A stretch of DNA of 64,000 nucleotides, taken from assembly GCA_041687255.1 (NCBI GenBank), contig JAWLCL010000008.1, positions 1 to 64,000 of the forward strand. The letters are read 5' to 3'. The position numbers and the translations under genes were made by a program. A model generated the notes under the pieces. The model ran no database searches. It was not told the origin of the DNA and saw only the letters and a program-made list of their open reading frames with translations. Below, piece after piece: positions 44,869 through 54,345 of the stretch (the first letter of the stretch is position 1; the number at the start of each line of letters is the position of its first letter). Origin of the DNA: Mariniphaga sp041687255 (lineage in GTDB: Bacteria > Bacteroidota > Bacteroidia > Bacteroidales > Prolixibacteraceae).

Positions 44869-44896
44869 AAGAGGTTACCAATATAGGTGACCTCTT
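44869..44896 (+). terminator. Terminator after the 157-residue gene
   Basis: Eleven-base-pair stem AAGAGGTTACC/GGTGACCTCTT with one G-T pair, loop aatata, then TTC. A related GGTCACC hairpin recurs at 45125 on the other side of the tRNA cluster. Confidence 0.55.
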
Positions 44897-45029
44897 TTCA
44901 TATTGTAAAAAATGGATTGTATTGACATTTAACGAATATACCACTTCAACCGTTAGTTCTTTAGCTGGCCGGGCCTTAAGAGGAATCCTTCTTGCTGCCG
45001 GTGAAGACATTAATGCCTTCAATTGTTTA

Positions 45030-45083
45030 GTTTAGTTGCCAGCTAAACTTCAGGAGATGGACTACCAACTAAGCTATTCCCGT
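45030..45083 (-). pseudogene. 5' fragment of a tRNA ending at the D-arm
   Basis: The 22 bases 45062-45083 read like the acceptor and D-arm of a tRNA (ACGGGAATAGCTTAG then TTGGTAG) and then change to TCCATCTCC and a GTTTAG/CTAAAC hairpin (45030-45048). The rest of the tRNA is absent. Confidence 0.65.
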
Positions 45084-45124
45084 CCTTAAAATAAGGGTGC
45101 TGTCCGGATATCTGAAAATGAAAA

Positions 45125-45148
45125 AAGGTCACCAATTATGGCAACCTT
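45125..45148 (-). terminator. Terminator of tRNA-Gly
   Basis: AAGGTcaCC/GGcaACCTT with two mismatches, followed on the minus strand by TTTTTTC. Confidence 0.5.
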
Positions 45149-45156
45149 AAATTTTG

Positions 45157-45229
<73 letters not shown>

Positions 45230-45259
45230 ACTACGAAATCTTTTTCTTTTAAGAAAAAG

Positions 45260-45343
45260 TACCCGGAGGGGGACTTGAACCCCCACGATCATAATGATCA
45301 TTGGATTTTAAGTCCAACGTGTCTACCATTCCACCACCCGGGC
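45260..45343 (-). tRNA. tRNA-Leu (TAA)
   Basis: 84 bases with a long variable arm (about TGATCATTATGATCG). Anticodon loop ACTTAAA in TTGG-ACTTAAA-CCAA context. Acceptor GCCCGGG pairs with TCCGGGT through two G-T wobbles. Confidence 0.93.
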
Positions 45344-45409
45344 CTCCTTTTTTTTCCTGAGTTGGAATAATCCCCGATGGTAATCGGTTAAAATCCCCTC
45401 CTCATTATG

Positions 45410-45482
<73 letters not shown>

Positions 45483-45521
45483 TTATCGTGTTTTATTTCA
45501 TCTGCGACGCTGACTTTGGCA

Positions 45522-45559
45522 TCCGTCAGCCGACGGACTACCAATTGAGCTATTCTTGC
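45522..45559 (-). pseudogene. 5' tRNA-Gly-like fragment joined to a palindrome
   Basis: The 22 bases 45538-45559 match the first 22 of tRNA-Gly with two changes, then turn abruptly into TCCGTC-ggct-GACGGA (45522-45537). The anticodon arm and 3' half are absent. Confidence 0.75.
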
Positions 45560-45598
45560 ATATTGAATTTAATTTTTCCCGCAACCACTCCCATGACA

Positions 45599-45636
45599 TC
45601 CGTCAGTCGACGGACTACAAGCTGAGCTATATTGGG
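45599..45636 (-). pseudogene. Second 5' tRNA-like fragment joined to a palindrome
   Basis: 22 bases (45615-45636, CCCAATATAGCTCAG then CTTGTAG) followed by TCCGTC-gact-GACGGA (45599-45614). Same junction as the two fragments upstream. Confidence 0.7.
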
Positions 45637-45823
45637 ATTATAACCTGCCATAAATGTTAAAGAACCTGCTTTTAAAGCGATGCAAATATATTGCTAATTT
45701 TTTGTTATCGCAAAATATAAAAAAAAAATTGCCTCGTTTCAGATAAGGCTTTTTTTTAAATACGTATAATCAATAGCTTATGACAACGAGATGCATGGAT
45801 AAACAGTTAATTTTTTATCCTGG

Positions 45824-48442
45824 CTACCTCAATCCGGTTAATTTTTTTATATCATTCAACTTATTCAGTGCTTCAATGGGGGTAAGATTATTTATATTAA
45901 GATGAGCAATCTCGTCCCGAATTTGTTTTAAAACCGGATCATCGAGTTGAAAAATGCTCAGCTGAAGACCTTCCCGTTTTGTGCCGATTTCCTCCAGCGG
46001 TTTTGAAAGGTTTTCCTTACCCTTTTTACCCTCCAGCTTTTTTAAAATTTGCTCTGCCCTTGCTGTGACCGATTTGGGCATTCCGGCCATTGTTGCCACA
46101 TGAATACCAAAGCTGTGGTTACTTCCACCTCTAATCAGCTTTCTGAGAAAAATAACTTTATTACCCACTTCTTTAATGGATACATTATAATTTTTCACTC
46201 TCGGGAAAGCTCCTTCCATTTCATTCAGTTCATGGTAGTGGGTGGCAAAAAGTGTTTTTGCTTTTGCGCGGGGATGCTCATGCAGGTGTTCTACAATTGA
46301 CCATGCAATGGAAATGCCGTCATAGGTGGAGGTTCCCCTGCCCAGTTCATCGAACAAGATAAGGCTGCGATCGGAAACATTATTCAAAATGCTGGCTGCT
46401 TCGTTCATTTCCACCATAAAGGTTGATTCTCCCAGTGAAATGTTATCGGAGGCTCCTACACGGGTAAATATCTTATCAACCAATCCTATTTTAGCTGTTT
46501 TTGCCGGCACAAAACTTCCCATCTGGGCCAGCATAACAATTAAGGCAGTTTGCCGGAGCAGGGCAGATTTACCTGCCATGTTAGGTCCGGTAATTATAAT
46601 AATTTGCTGATTGTCCTGATCAAGGTGTACATCATTTGAAATATAAGTTTCTCCAATTGGCAGCTGATGTTCGATTACAGGGTGTCGCCCTTCTTTAATT
46701 ATGATTTCCGTGGTGTCGTTTACCTCAGGACGAAAATAGCCGTAGCTTTGTGAACAGGCAGCAAACGATAGAAGACAATCGGCCTGCGCCAGAATGAATG
46801 AATTCAGCTGAATGGCAGAAATGTATTCCGATAAGGCCAGTATTAATTCTTCGTATAGTTTTGTTTCAAGTGCAACAATTTTCTCCTCAGCACCCAGAAT
46901 TTTGGATTCATATTCTTTCAACTCTTCAGTGATGTAGCGTTCGGCATTTACAAGGGTCTGTTTGCGTATCCAGTCCGAAGGCACCTTATCTTTATGTGTA
47001 TTTCTTACCTCGATGTAATAACCGAAAACATTGTTGAATCCTACCTTAAGCGATGAGATGCCGTATTTTTCACCTTCTCGTTTTTGGAGCTGCGCCAGAT
47101 AGTCTTTTCCCGAATAGGCTATCTTGCGCAATTCATCGAGCTCTTCGGAAATACCCGTAGCAATTACTTTTCCCTTATTAACGGCCACGGGAGGATCGGC
47201 CGTAATTTCTTTTTGAATACGTTCTCTAATCAGATCGCATGGATTCAGCTGTTCGGCAAAGCGGTTCAGTGTTTTATTTCCGGCATCTGCACAAATCTTT
47301 TTGACAGGTACAATTGCATTGAGGGCATTTTTGATCTGCACCATTTCCCGTGGGTTCACACGCCCAACGGCCACCTTCGATACCAGTCGTTCCAAATCAC
47401 CAATCTGTCGTAAGTGGTCTTCCAGGTTCTCACTTATTTCAGTATGCTTAAGCAGGAATTCAACTGCATCGAGCCGTTCATTTATAGGGCCAATATCTTT
47501 TAACGGCAGGGCCAGCCAGCGTTTCAGCAACCTTGACCCCATGGGAGTAATTGTTTTATCGATAACCTGTAGCAACGACTTGCCACTTTCATGCAGTGGC
47601 GCAAACAATTCAAGGTTGCGTATGGTGAACCGATCGAGCCATACGTAATGTTCTTCCTCAATCCTGCTTAAACCGGTAATATGTTTTACCTGATTATGTT
47701 GGGTAAGATCGAGGTAATGCAAAACAGCCCCGGAGGCAACAATTGCCAGCGACATGTTATGAATGCCATATCCTTTCAGCGAAGTGGTTTCAAAATGTCG
47801 GGTTAGCCTGTCGATTGCTGCCTCACTGGTATAGACCCAATCGTCGAGATTGTAGGTGTAGTATTTATTGCCAAAAAGCTCTGTAAATTCTTGTCCGCGG
47901 CCACGCTGGAAAAGTACCTCCTTCGGCTGAAAAGAGTTTAGCAACTTATCAATATATTCATGCTTGCCTTCAGCCGTCAGAAATTCACCCGTAGATATAT
48001 CCATAAAAGCTACCCCTGCCAGGTTCTTATCGAAATGCACCGAAGCAAGGAAGTTATTTTCACGGTTTTCAAGAATATTATCGTTAATTGAAACTCCGGG
48101 GGTTACCAGCTCTGTAATCCCGCGCTTCACTATTTTCTTTGTCAGCTTCGGGTCTTCCAACTGCTCACAGATGGCCACCCGCTGACCTGCCCTCACCAGT
48201 TTGGGAAGGTATGTATCCAGTGCATGATACGGAAACCCCGCCAGCTCAACATAACTGGCAGCCCCGTTTGCCCGGCGTGTTAAGGTAATGCCCAGGATTT
48301 CAGCTGCCTTTATGGCATCTTCTCCAAATGTTTCATAAAAGTCACCTACCCTGAACAGCAGCACTGCATCAGGATGTTTATCCTTGATTTTGAAGTATTG
48401 CTTCATCAAGGGCGTTTCAACATATTTTTTTGCCTCACTCAT
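45824..48442 (-). CDS. mutS: MutS, DNA mismatch repair ATPase
   Basis: 872 residues, full length. The mismatch-binding domain begins EAKKYVETPLMKQYFKIKDKHPDAVLLFRVGDFYETFGEDA with the F-x-E mismatch wedge FYETF. The ATPase has Walker A ITGPNMAGKS (G619 to S626), the MutS signature TFMVEMNEAASILNN, Walker B LILFDELGRGTSTYDG and the FATHYHEL His switch. The ATG at 48442 is chosen over an in-frame TTG at 48451, which lies inside the -7 box. It recognises mismatches after replication and recruits MutL, which is not in this window. Confidence 0.97.
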   Translation of the reverse strand: MSEAKKYVETPLMKQYFKIKDKHPDAVLLFRVGDFYETFGEDAIKAAEILGITLTRRANGAASYVELAGFPYHALDTYLPKLVRAGQRVAICEQLEDPKLTKKIVKRGITELVTPGVSINDNILENRENNFLASVHFDKNLAGVAFMDISTGEFLTAEGKHEYIDKLLNSFQPKEVLFQRGRGQEFTELFGNKYYTYNLDDWVYTSEAAIDRLTRHFETTSLKGYGIHNMSLAIVASGAVLHYLDLTQHNQVKHITGLSRIEEEHYVWLDRFTIRNLELFAPLHESGKSLLQVIDKTITPMGSRLLKRWLALPLKDIGPINERLDAVEFLLKHTEISENLEDHLRQIGDLERLVSKVAVGRVNPREMVQIKNALNAIVPVKKICADAGNKTLNRFAEQLNPCDLIRERIQKEITADPPVAVNKGKVIATGISEELDELRKIAYSGKDYLAQLQKREGEKYGISSLKVGFNNVFGYYIEVRNTHKDKVPSDWIRKQTLVNAERYITEELKEYESKILGAEEKIVALETKLYEELILALSEYISAIQLNSFILAQADCLLSFAACSQSYGYFRPEVNDTTEIIIKEGRHPVIEHQLPIGETYISNDVHLDQDNQQIIIITGPNMAGKSALLRQTALIVMLAQMGSFVPAKTAKIGLVDKIFTRVGASDNISLGESTFMVEMNEAASILNNVSDRSLILFDELGRGTSTYDGISIAWSIVEHLHEHPRAKAKTLFATHYHELNEMEGAFPRVKNYNVSIKEVGNKVIFLRKLIRGGSNHSFGIHVATMAGMPKSVTARAEQILKKLEGKKGKENLSKPLEEIGTKREGLQLSIFQLDDPVLKQIRDEIAHLNINNLTPIEALNKLNDIKKLTGLR

Positions 48443-48448
48443 TGAAAG

Positions 48449-48456
48449 CAAAGATA
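48449..48456 (-). promoter_or_regulatory. -7 promoter element of mutS
   Basis: Reads TATCTTTG on the minus strand, six bases before the ATG, so the transcript would have a very short or no leader. Confidence 0.55.
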
Positions 48457-48672
48457 GCAGTTTGCATTTCCGGATAAAAATTATTGCAGGGGGTTCAATA
48501 AATTTTTTTTCACATCCGGAATTGTAGCGTCACAGAATATTTTACAGTAAAAGAAATTCACTGCCAAGTGCTACAGATTTATCCCGTTTAATCCATAAAT
48601 TTGTTGTTACTGCATGTTCGGCAGGTATGGTTTTCAAACTGCAAGTCAACAAACAGAAGGGTATCAGTTTTG

Positions 48673-49092
48673 TTAATGCCATGCTCCCAGAATAGCTCCC
48701 ATCAGAATATAAACCACTACATAATACCCTACGTTTATGAAAAATAATCCCAATGGCTTGTTTTCATACAAAACATCATTTAAACGACTGGTACCTATCC
48801 AGAAGACAGCAATCATAAGACCGGCAAAAATTCCAAAAGCAGGCGTGGATTCGGGCCCCAGAAACATTGCAATTGCTAATGCAGCCAATGCGGTAGCCAG
48901 GTAGTTTACACTCATGATGACCGGCATCGAAATAGTTCCCGATTTCAGGTCTTCTTCGGTATAACCCATGTAGTTCATCCATTTTTTGCCAAAGAGCGGC
49001 CCATACCAAAGCCAGCCCACAACAAACGAACTCAGAGCAGCTACCAATACTGCCAGGTAATTAATCTGTCCCAATATGTTAGTTGTATCCAT
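48673..49092 (-). CDS. DUF1761 family membrane protein
   Basis: 139 residues with four hydrophobic helices: INYLAVLVAALSSFVVGWLWYGPLFGKKWMNYMGY (the family signature), ISMPVIMSVNYLATALAALAIAMFLG, FGIFAGLMIAVFWIGTSRLNDVLYE, and FFINVGYYVVVYILMGAILGAW. DUF1761 proteins are small inner-membrane proteins with no assigned activity. It is transcribed away from ricT across a 92 bp intergenic region, so they share a control region. Confidence 0.85.
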   Translation of the reverse strand: MDTTNILGQINYLAVLVAALSSFVVGWLWYGPLFGKKWMNYMGYTEEDLKSGTISMPVIMSVNYLATALAALAIAMFLGPESTPAFGIFAGLMIAVFWIGTSRLNDVLYENKPLGLFFINVGYYVVVYILMGAILGAWH

Positions 49093-49184
49093 TTGATGAA
49101 AATTTTTAATTAGACAGAAATAATTTACGACAATTCAATCTTTTTTTTGATCTTTGCCTCCGGAATTATTAATAAGGGGAGAAT

Positions 49185-50300
49185 ATGAGTTGTACAGGAT
49201 GCGCGTTAAATAATTCATCTACAGAAGATAAAGTTGATGTATACAATTGGCTGAACGATTTGCCGGACACTTCGGACCAGTCGGATATAGTGGAAGTTAA
49301 ATTTAAATCCACACGCAAGGAATTTTTTAGGAATACTGAAGGGCTGCCCGTGAAAAGGGGCAATGTAATTGTTGTGGCTACATCGCCCGGTCATGATGTT
49401 GGCGAAGTAACCTTAACCGGCTACCTGGCAGAAAAGCAGTTTGAACGAAAGGTAAAGAATCCAAAGCGATACCCGTTGAACCCGATTTACCGGAAAGCCA
49501 CTGATAACGATTTGATTGTGTTGCAGGAAGCACGCAGCAATGAAAAGCCGGCATTGATCCGTGCCCGTAAAATTGCTGGCGATTTGGGACTGGAAATGAA
49601 AATTGGTGATGTTGAATACCGGGGCGACGGGAAAAAAGCCATCTTTTATTACATTGCCGATGGAAGGGTCGATTTCAGGGAGCTGATAAGGCACTATGCC
49701 CGGGAGTTTCGGATCAAAGTGGAAATGAAACAGATTGGCGCCCGACAAGAGGCCGGACTTATAGGCGGAATCGGATCATGTGGCAGGGAACTTTGCTGTT
49801 CAAGCTGGCGCACTGATTTCTCAAGCATCTCTTCCGATGCTGCCCAAAAACAGGGGCTTTCTCCTTCTGCCCAACGAATGGCCGGAGCTTGCGGTAAATT
49901 AAAATGTTGTCTGCTTTATGAGCTCGATACCTATATGGAAGCCCGGCAGGAGTTTCCTGAACAACTGATGTACCTTGAAACTTCAAAAGGTTTGGCTAAG
50001 CCTCTTAAAACCGATTACCTGAAAAAGGAAATCTGGTTTTCAATTGAAGATGATATAACTACAGGTGCCTTCCATTTGTCGGTGAAAGAGGTTAAAGACA
50101 TCATTCAGAAAAACAAAAGGGGAATTAAGCCTGAAATAAAACCAGCCGATGAAAAATCTACTGATGATTTTAGCTGGCAGCTGGTGGGAGAGGATCGAAT
50201 CGATCGGTTTGAAAAGAAAAAGCCCAGAAAAAAGAAATTCCGTAAAAAATCAAACCGCAGTTCTGCTGCAAATAATATAAACAAACGGCAAGTCAATTAG
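49185..50300 (+). CDS. ricT: PSP1-domain protein, RicT/YaaT homologue
   Basis: 371 residues. The PSP1 domain covers about 110-270: LRIRARKIAGDLGLEMKIGDVEYRGDGKKAIFYYIADGRVDFRELIRHYAREF-type text, then the cysteine-rich IGGIGSCGRELCCSSWRTDF and MAGACGKLKCCLLYE that bind an Fe-S cluster in the B. subtilis Ric complex. An unusual Cys pair, MSCTGCA, begins the chain, and the C terminus is lysine-rich (KKPRKKKFRKKSN). In Bacillus RicT works with RicA and RicF on RNase Y-dependent mRNA maturation. The role here is inferred from homology. Confidence 0.92.
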   Translation: MSCTGCALNNSSTEDKVDVYNWLNDLPDTSDQSDIVEVKFKSTRKEFFRNTEGLPVKRGNVIVVATSPGHDVGEVTLTGYLAEKQFERKVKNPKRYPLNPIYRKATDNDLIVLQEARSNEKPALIRARKIAGDLGLEMKIGDVEYRGDGKKAIFYYIADGRVDFRELIRHYAREFRIKVEMKQIGARQEAGLIGGIGSCGRELCCSSWRTDFSSISSDAAQKQGLSPSAQRMAGACGKLKCCLLYELDTYMEARQEFPEQLMYLETSKGLAKPLKTDYLKKEIWFSIEDDITTGAFHLSVKEVKDIIQKNKRGIKPEIKPADEKSTDDFSWQLVGEDRIDRFEKKKPRKKKFRKKSNRSSAANNINKRQVN

Positions 50301-50375
50301 TATTTTTGCAGGTTCTTATTTATTAATACAGAACCCAAAAAGTTAAGTCAGGAAATTTGTTCTTATAACTTATAA

Positions 50376-50426
50376 AAAAAACAAAAGCCGCCGTGATATC
50401 AACTATCATGGCGGCTTTTGTTTTTT
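50376..50426. terminator. Strong bidirectional terminator
   Basis: A 23 bp stem centred on TCAAC (arms 50376-50398 and 50404-50426, core AAAAGCCGCC/GGCGGCTTTT) with T-tracts on both strands. It serves ricT on the left and the minus-strand set 50449-55590 on the right. Confidence 0.9.
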
Positions 50427-50448
50427 GTAAATATATATTTACCGGGTA

Positions 50449-51855
50449 TTATTCCATTGCAACCTTCATCCCCTGGGTTGTGGTATAATATTTAACAATC
50501 ATATTTGGAATTTCCCATGCAGGCATCTCACCTGCGGCAAGAAAACGCAGGTACTTTTCGGTTACCTGCCCAAAATGTGCTTCATGACCTACTCTGAATA
50601 CCTGGGGAATCTGAACCTGCCATAAGGTATCGTTCAACTGATTTAGTCCGATACCCGGATAAAGAGGGTCCAGGGTATTATTGATGGCATTTTCCAGCTC
50701 ATTTTTAAAAGCTTCAAGTCCTTCATCTGAAGTTGCTTCAACATACAAGGTAGGAACGAACTTTTCTTCTTTGCCTTGTTTGATAATTAAATTAGCCTTT
50801 GAACCTCTCATGATGGAATAATGGGTATCGCCTGCTCCCTCCGGTGCTTCAAAATTCCAGATAACAGAAACTTTGGCATTCACTCCTTTCAGTTTGTAAT
50901 TGATTTCACCATTGCTGTATACTTTGAGGATCCCATCTTCCACATCCTTCTGAAGGTAGCCGGGGAATTCATCCATTTGTGTTACTTTTTTAAACATTTC
51001 GGGGTTGAGGTCTGTAGTCCAGCGCCTTGCCGATGTGATTTCAACATCTTCCTTGCTTAATACAACCTCAGGAAACGCTTCCCATTGAATCAGGTCTACC
51101 AGGTGTGTGGTTACATCAACAATCCCTTCTCCCTGCTGTTTTACATCAAAAAACCAGGCCGGACGAACAAGGGGACTTCCTGAGACCTGCTTTGAAAAAT
51201 GGTGCACGCTTTCCTTTGTAATGGCAGGTTCTTCTGGCGTTCCTTCCAGCAATTCCCCAAATACTTCGGGTATCTGTGAAAGCTCACGCTGCAAAATGGT
51301 GGAAATCTCATAACGTTCGGTCATAATATCATAAAGCAACACCCCCTGTTCGTCAGCAACTTTAAAAGCCTCTTCAAGCACAGGAAATTCTTCCGGTGTA
51401 ATAACCATCGGTTTATCGGCCAGCACATTCAGGCCGGCTTCCACGCTTGCCAGGATGTATTCGGTTTTTTTTGCATTATTTCCGGCAAGCACCACTACAT
51501 TTCCGGGTTTTTCTGAAATCATTTTTTCAAGATAGTCGGGGCCGGTATAAATTTTTGTTTCCCAGGAAGTGGGATCTGCCTGACGGTTGTTATAACTTTC
51601 AACCAGTTTAAGATGTGCTTTCAGTTCGGGACCTTCCGGTGCATATATATGCACTGTGGAATCCACCATTTCGTACATCGTTTTCTGCACCAGGGCGGCA
51701 TGAAAATGTCCCGGGTCAAGGGTCATCAGTTTTACTTCTCCTTTCGCTCCTGTAAACATAGACTGGTTTTCATTAGTGTCTGAATTTTGGCTTCCGCCTG
51801 AACATGCTGTTATAATAAATGCAGATAGCATTAACAAAAAAAACGTTCTTCTCAT
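50449..51855 (-). CDS. Gfo/Idh/MocA-family lipoprotein
   Basis: 468 residues. The lipobox FIITAC18 places it in the periplasm or at the surface. The N-terminal Rossmann domain has VKLMTLDPGHFHAALVQKTMYE; VVVLAGNNAKKTEYILASVEAGLNVLADKPMVITPEEFPVLEEA has the family DKP motif. The C-terminal half is a Gfo/Idh C-terminal-like domain with HFSKQVSGSPLVRPAWFFDV. It is the most downstream gene of the minus-strand set; the 164 bp gap from the next gene leaves room for separate control. Substrate unknown. Confidence 0.82.
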   Translation of the reverse strand: MRRTFFLLMLSAFIITACSGGSQNSDTNENQSMFTGAKGEVKLMTLDPGHFHAALVQKTMYEMVDSTVHIYAPEGPELKAHLKLVESYNNRQADPTSWETKIYTGPDYLEKMISEKPGNVVVLAGNNAKKTEYILASVEAGLNVLADKPMVITPEEFPVLEEAFKVADEQGVLLYDIMTERYEISTILQRELSQIPEVFGELLEGTPEEPAITKESVHHFSKQVSGSPLVRPAWFFDVKQQGEGIVDVTTHLVDLIQWEAFPEVVLSKEDVEITSARRWTTDLNPEMFKKVTQMDEFPGYLQKDVEDGILKVYSNGEINYKLKGVNAKVSVIWNFEAPEGAGDTHYSIMRGSKANLIIKQGKEEKFVPTLYVEATSDEGLEAFKNELENAINNTLDPLYPGIGLNQLNDTLWQVQIPQVFRVGHEAHFGQVTEKYLRFLAAGEMPAWEIPNMIVKYYTTTQGMKVAME

Positions 51856-52019
51856 TTTCTGTTTTATTTAAGTCGATTCCGTGTACGCACACAAAACTAA
51901 TATTAATTTATCAACTTTTGATAAAACGACTGCTATTGGTTTTTCCAGTAGAAGCCATTCCTGATAGTACTCGGAAATTTAGAAGTTAGAATATTATTCC
52001 CAAAATAATCATCAGGAGC

Positions 52020-53393
52020 TTAAATTTTTACAAAATTAGTTCCGTAAGGATACCTCTGGGGTCTGCTCAGCATAGAATTAGCCAGATCGTTATCGATAAA
52101 TCGCTCTGCCTTGGGATCCCATTTCAGTATGCCTGGCATCTTCATGGCAATGTGGCTGATAAGACAAACCGTACAGGCCCGGTGGCCTATTTCAACCGGG
52201 GAAATTGGATCCTTACGCGACTGGATGCAGTCGAGCCAGTTGCCATGTTGTTCTTTGCTTTCATATAAATGAATTTCATTTTCGCCAATAATCGATTTCA
52301 GTATTTCAGGGCTGCTGGCATCCAGGGCCTTTGTGCTTCCCTCAGGAATCGGATCGCTGGGTGTGGCACGGTAAGCGCCGCGGGTAACAAAAACCCATCC
52401 GTCGGTTCCCTCATAACGGATGCCGTTCGGATAACCACCGCTTGTGAAAACCGTCATACCGTTATCGTATTCATGCTTCACCAGGAAATCACCATGAACA
52501 TTCCAGCTTCCTGATTTGGGGAATTCGGCAATGGCTTCCACCGAAACCGGCCCTGTGAATTCGGTATCCATTCCCCATGCTGCCGAGTCGTAGTGGTGCT
52601 GTCCCCATCCGGTAATCATGCCTGCACCATAATTTTCATGCCTGAGCCACCCGGGCCTTCCGTATCCTTTTTGAGGGTGAACCAGGTTTTCTGTATATGG
52701 CAGTTCAGGAGTTGTTCCCAGCCACATGTCAAAGTTCAGGTTTTTGGGAACCGGCATTTCAGGGAAAACCGGTCCGGGCGGATCACCTGGCAGCCCAATC
52801 TTAACAGTGTGGATTTTTCCTATGCGGCCATTCCGCACCAATTCGGCTGCCCTACGGAACTGCGACGATGAACGTTGCTGTGTCCCCACCTGCAGAATTA
52901 CACCCTGCCGGTGAACAATATCGCTTAATAAACGGCCTTCAGTTACAGTCAGTGATGTGGGTTTCTGCAGGTAAATGTCTTTTCCTGACAGGGCTGCTTC
53001 AATGGCAGGCTGTGAATGCCAGTGGTCGGGTGTACTGATAACAACGGCATCTATATCTTTATCCAGCAGCATTTCCTTATAATCACCATACATTTTTACA
53101 TCAACGGCATTGCTGCTGCCTGTTTTCTTGTTGTAATAATCTTCAACTAATTTTTTGCCATCTGCCATACGGTTACTGTCAACATCCGATACTGCCACCA
53201 TACGTGCCACATCGTATTGCATTACTCCCGGCATATCGTGGTCGCGGGCTATGCGTCCGCAGCCTATCTGTCCTACATTAATCTTGTTGCTGGGTGCATT
53301 TTTTCCAAATACTGATGCGGGAACAATGGTTGGAATTACTATGGCTCCTGCAGCCGTGGCTGCTGCATTTTTTATAAAGATTCTTCGTTTCAT
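52020..53393 (-). CDS. Tat-exported Gfo/Idh/MocA oxidoreductase
   Basis: 457 residues starting MKRRIFIKNAAATAAGAIV, a Tat signal. The Rossmann segment is KINVGQIGCGRIARDHDMPG, and AVVISTPDHWHSQPAIEAALSGKDIYLQKPTSLTVTEGRLLSD is the family signature. It is a paralogue of the 8921-10294 protein; both share the QKP variant of the usual EKP and the Tat start. It sits in a run of minus-strand genes with two DUF6807 proteins, which points to a joint role in the oxidation or epimerisation of a sugar. Confidence 0.88.
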   Translation of the reverse strand: MKRRIFIKNAAATAAGAIVIPTIVPASVFGKNAPSNKINVGQIGCGRIARDHDMPGVMQYDVARMVAVSDVDSNRMADGKKLVEDYYNKKTGSSNAVDVKMYGDYKEMLLDKDIDAVVISTPDHWHSQPAIEAALSGKDIYLQKPTSLTVTEGRLLSDIVHRQGVILQVGTQQRSSSQFRRAAELVRNGRIGKIHTVKIGLPGDPPGPVFPEMPVPKNLNFDMWLGTTPELPYTENLVHPQKGYGRPGWLRHENYGAGMITGWGQHHYDSAAWGMDTEFTGPVSVEAIAEFPKSGSWNVHGDFLVKHEYDNGMTVFTSGGYPNGIRYEGTDGWVFVTRGAYRATPSDPIPEGSTKALDASSPEILKSIIGENEIHLYESKEQHGNWLDCIQSRKDPISPVEIGHRACTVCLISHIAMKMPGILKWDPKAERFIDNDLANSMLSRPQRYPYGTNFVKI

Positions 53394-53410
53394 AGGATAT
53401 GTATTTTTAA

Positions 53411-54304
53411 TTATTCTGATTTGTATTTTTCATATGCGCCCGCAATATCTGCCTGATTATGGTCGCCCGAATGTACAAGCACCCGGTAGCGCAATTTAAT
53501 CTTTTCTCCTTTTTTCAGCACCGTGTTTTTATCGTTTTCCGGCCAATACATCGGAGTAGGGGAGAAAAATCCATAATCGCGGGTAAACCATGGTGCCGGG
53601 AACCACTCGTTGGAAGGGTGCTGCATAATGGCCATGCCTTCTGTTTTTCCCATCCTGCTGCCATGGTAATCCATCCATGCCGAACGTTTTCCAAAAGTTC
53701 CTTTTTCACCGGTATCGCCTTCTGCATTTATCATGGTGCCGCCGTTAATTACTGCTAAATCAGGATCCATGCGGCCGCTGAACAGCGAGTGATTGGTTTT
53801 TTCAATGGTAACATCCATAAGCATTTCCATAGTCACTTCAAAATCGATCTGAAACTTATCGGTCGATGGGGCCGAAACAGTAATGGTCCGGATGTCTTTG
53901 ACAGGTGCATCGGCTCCCGGTCGGGTCCATATGCACTCATTTTCAACAACCGCTTTATCTCCGCCTGTTTCAAGAATATCGGCCCGCAGTGAAATAATCC
54001 GGCCCCGTTCAAGCCCTTCCTGCCAGTAATTACCTCCGTTTACCTTGTCGCATCCAAAGAACAGCGAACTGTGGTGCGGATAATTAGCATTCCGCATTGA
54101 AGTCACTGTAGCATTCGAAGGTCCGTTTACAGGAAAGAAGAAAGGATACTTTTCATCTGCAGAGAGTATATAACTGGTAAACAGATTGCCGTTCACCCTG
54201 AACTCAATTTTGTCACCTATCTTTTCGGCAGTTACTTTTGGCTGGGACCAGGATACTGTGGTTACAACCAGAGCAATTAATGTAAGAACTATGTATTGCT
54301 TCAT
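53411..54304 (-). CDS. DUF6807 (PmoA-like) secreted protein
   Basis: 297 residues with a signal peptide (MKQYIVLTLIALVVTTVSWS). DUF6807 text: KYPFFFPVNGPSNATVTSMRNANYPHHSSLFFGCDKVNGGNYW, MDYHGSRMGKTEGMAIMQHPSNEWFPAPWFTRDYGFFSPTPMYW. The conserved HHSSLFFG and HPSNEWFPAPWF motifs suggest a beta-sandwich enzyme or binding protein. The gene starts 17 bases from the end of the Gfo/Idh gene, consistent with one operon. Despite the PmoA-like label in some annotations, there is no methane monooxygenase evidence. Function unknown. Confidence 0.82.
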   Translation of the reverse strand: MKQYIVLTLIALVVTTVSWSQPKVTAEKIGDKIEFRVNGNLFTSYILSADEKYPFFFPVNGPSNATVTSMRNANYPHHSSLFFGCDKVNGGNYWQEGLERGRIISLRADILETGGDKAVVENECIWTRPGADAPVKDIRTITVSAPSTDKFQIDFEVTMEMLMDVTIEKTNHSLFSGRMDPDLAVINGGTMINAEGDTGEKGTFGKRSAWMDYHGSRMGKTEGMAIMQHPSNEWFPAPWFTRDYGFFSPTPMYWPENDKNTVLKKGEKIKLRYRVLVHSGDHNQADIAGAYEKYKSE

Positions 54305-54345
54305 TTTATTTATTGGATTATGTATTAACGAAATATTATATCTGT

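Noticed and set aside
44777..45022. Minus-strand frame of 81 codons beside the tRNA cluster
   Set aside because: It crosses the terminator at 44869 and runs into a tRNA fragment; composition is not protein-like.
53411..54304. Methane monooxygenase subunit A (from the PmoA label)
   Set aside because: The protein has a signal peptide and a soluble beta-sandwich with no membrane helices; the label refers to DUF6807 only.
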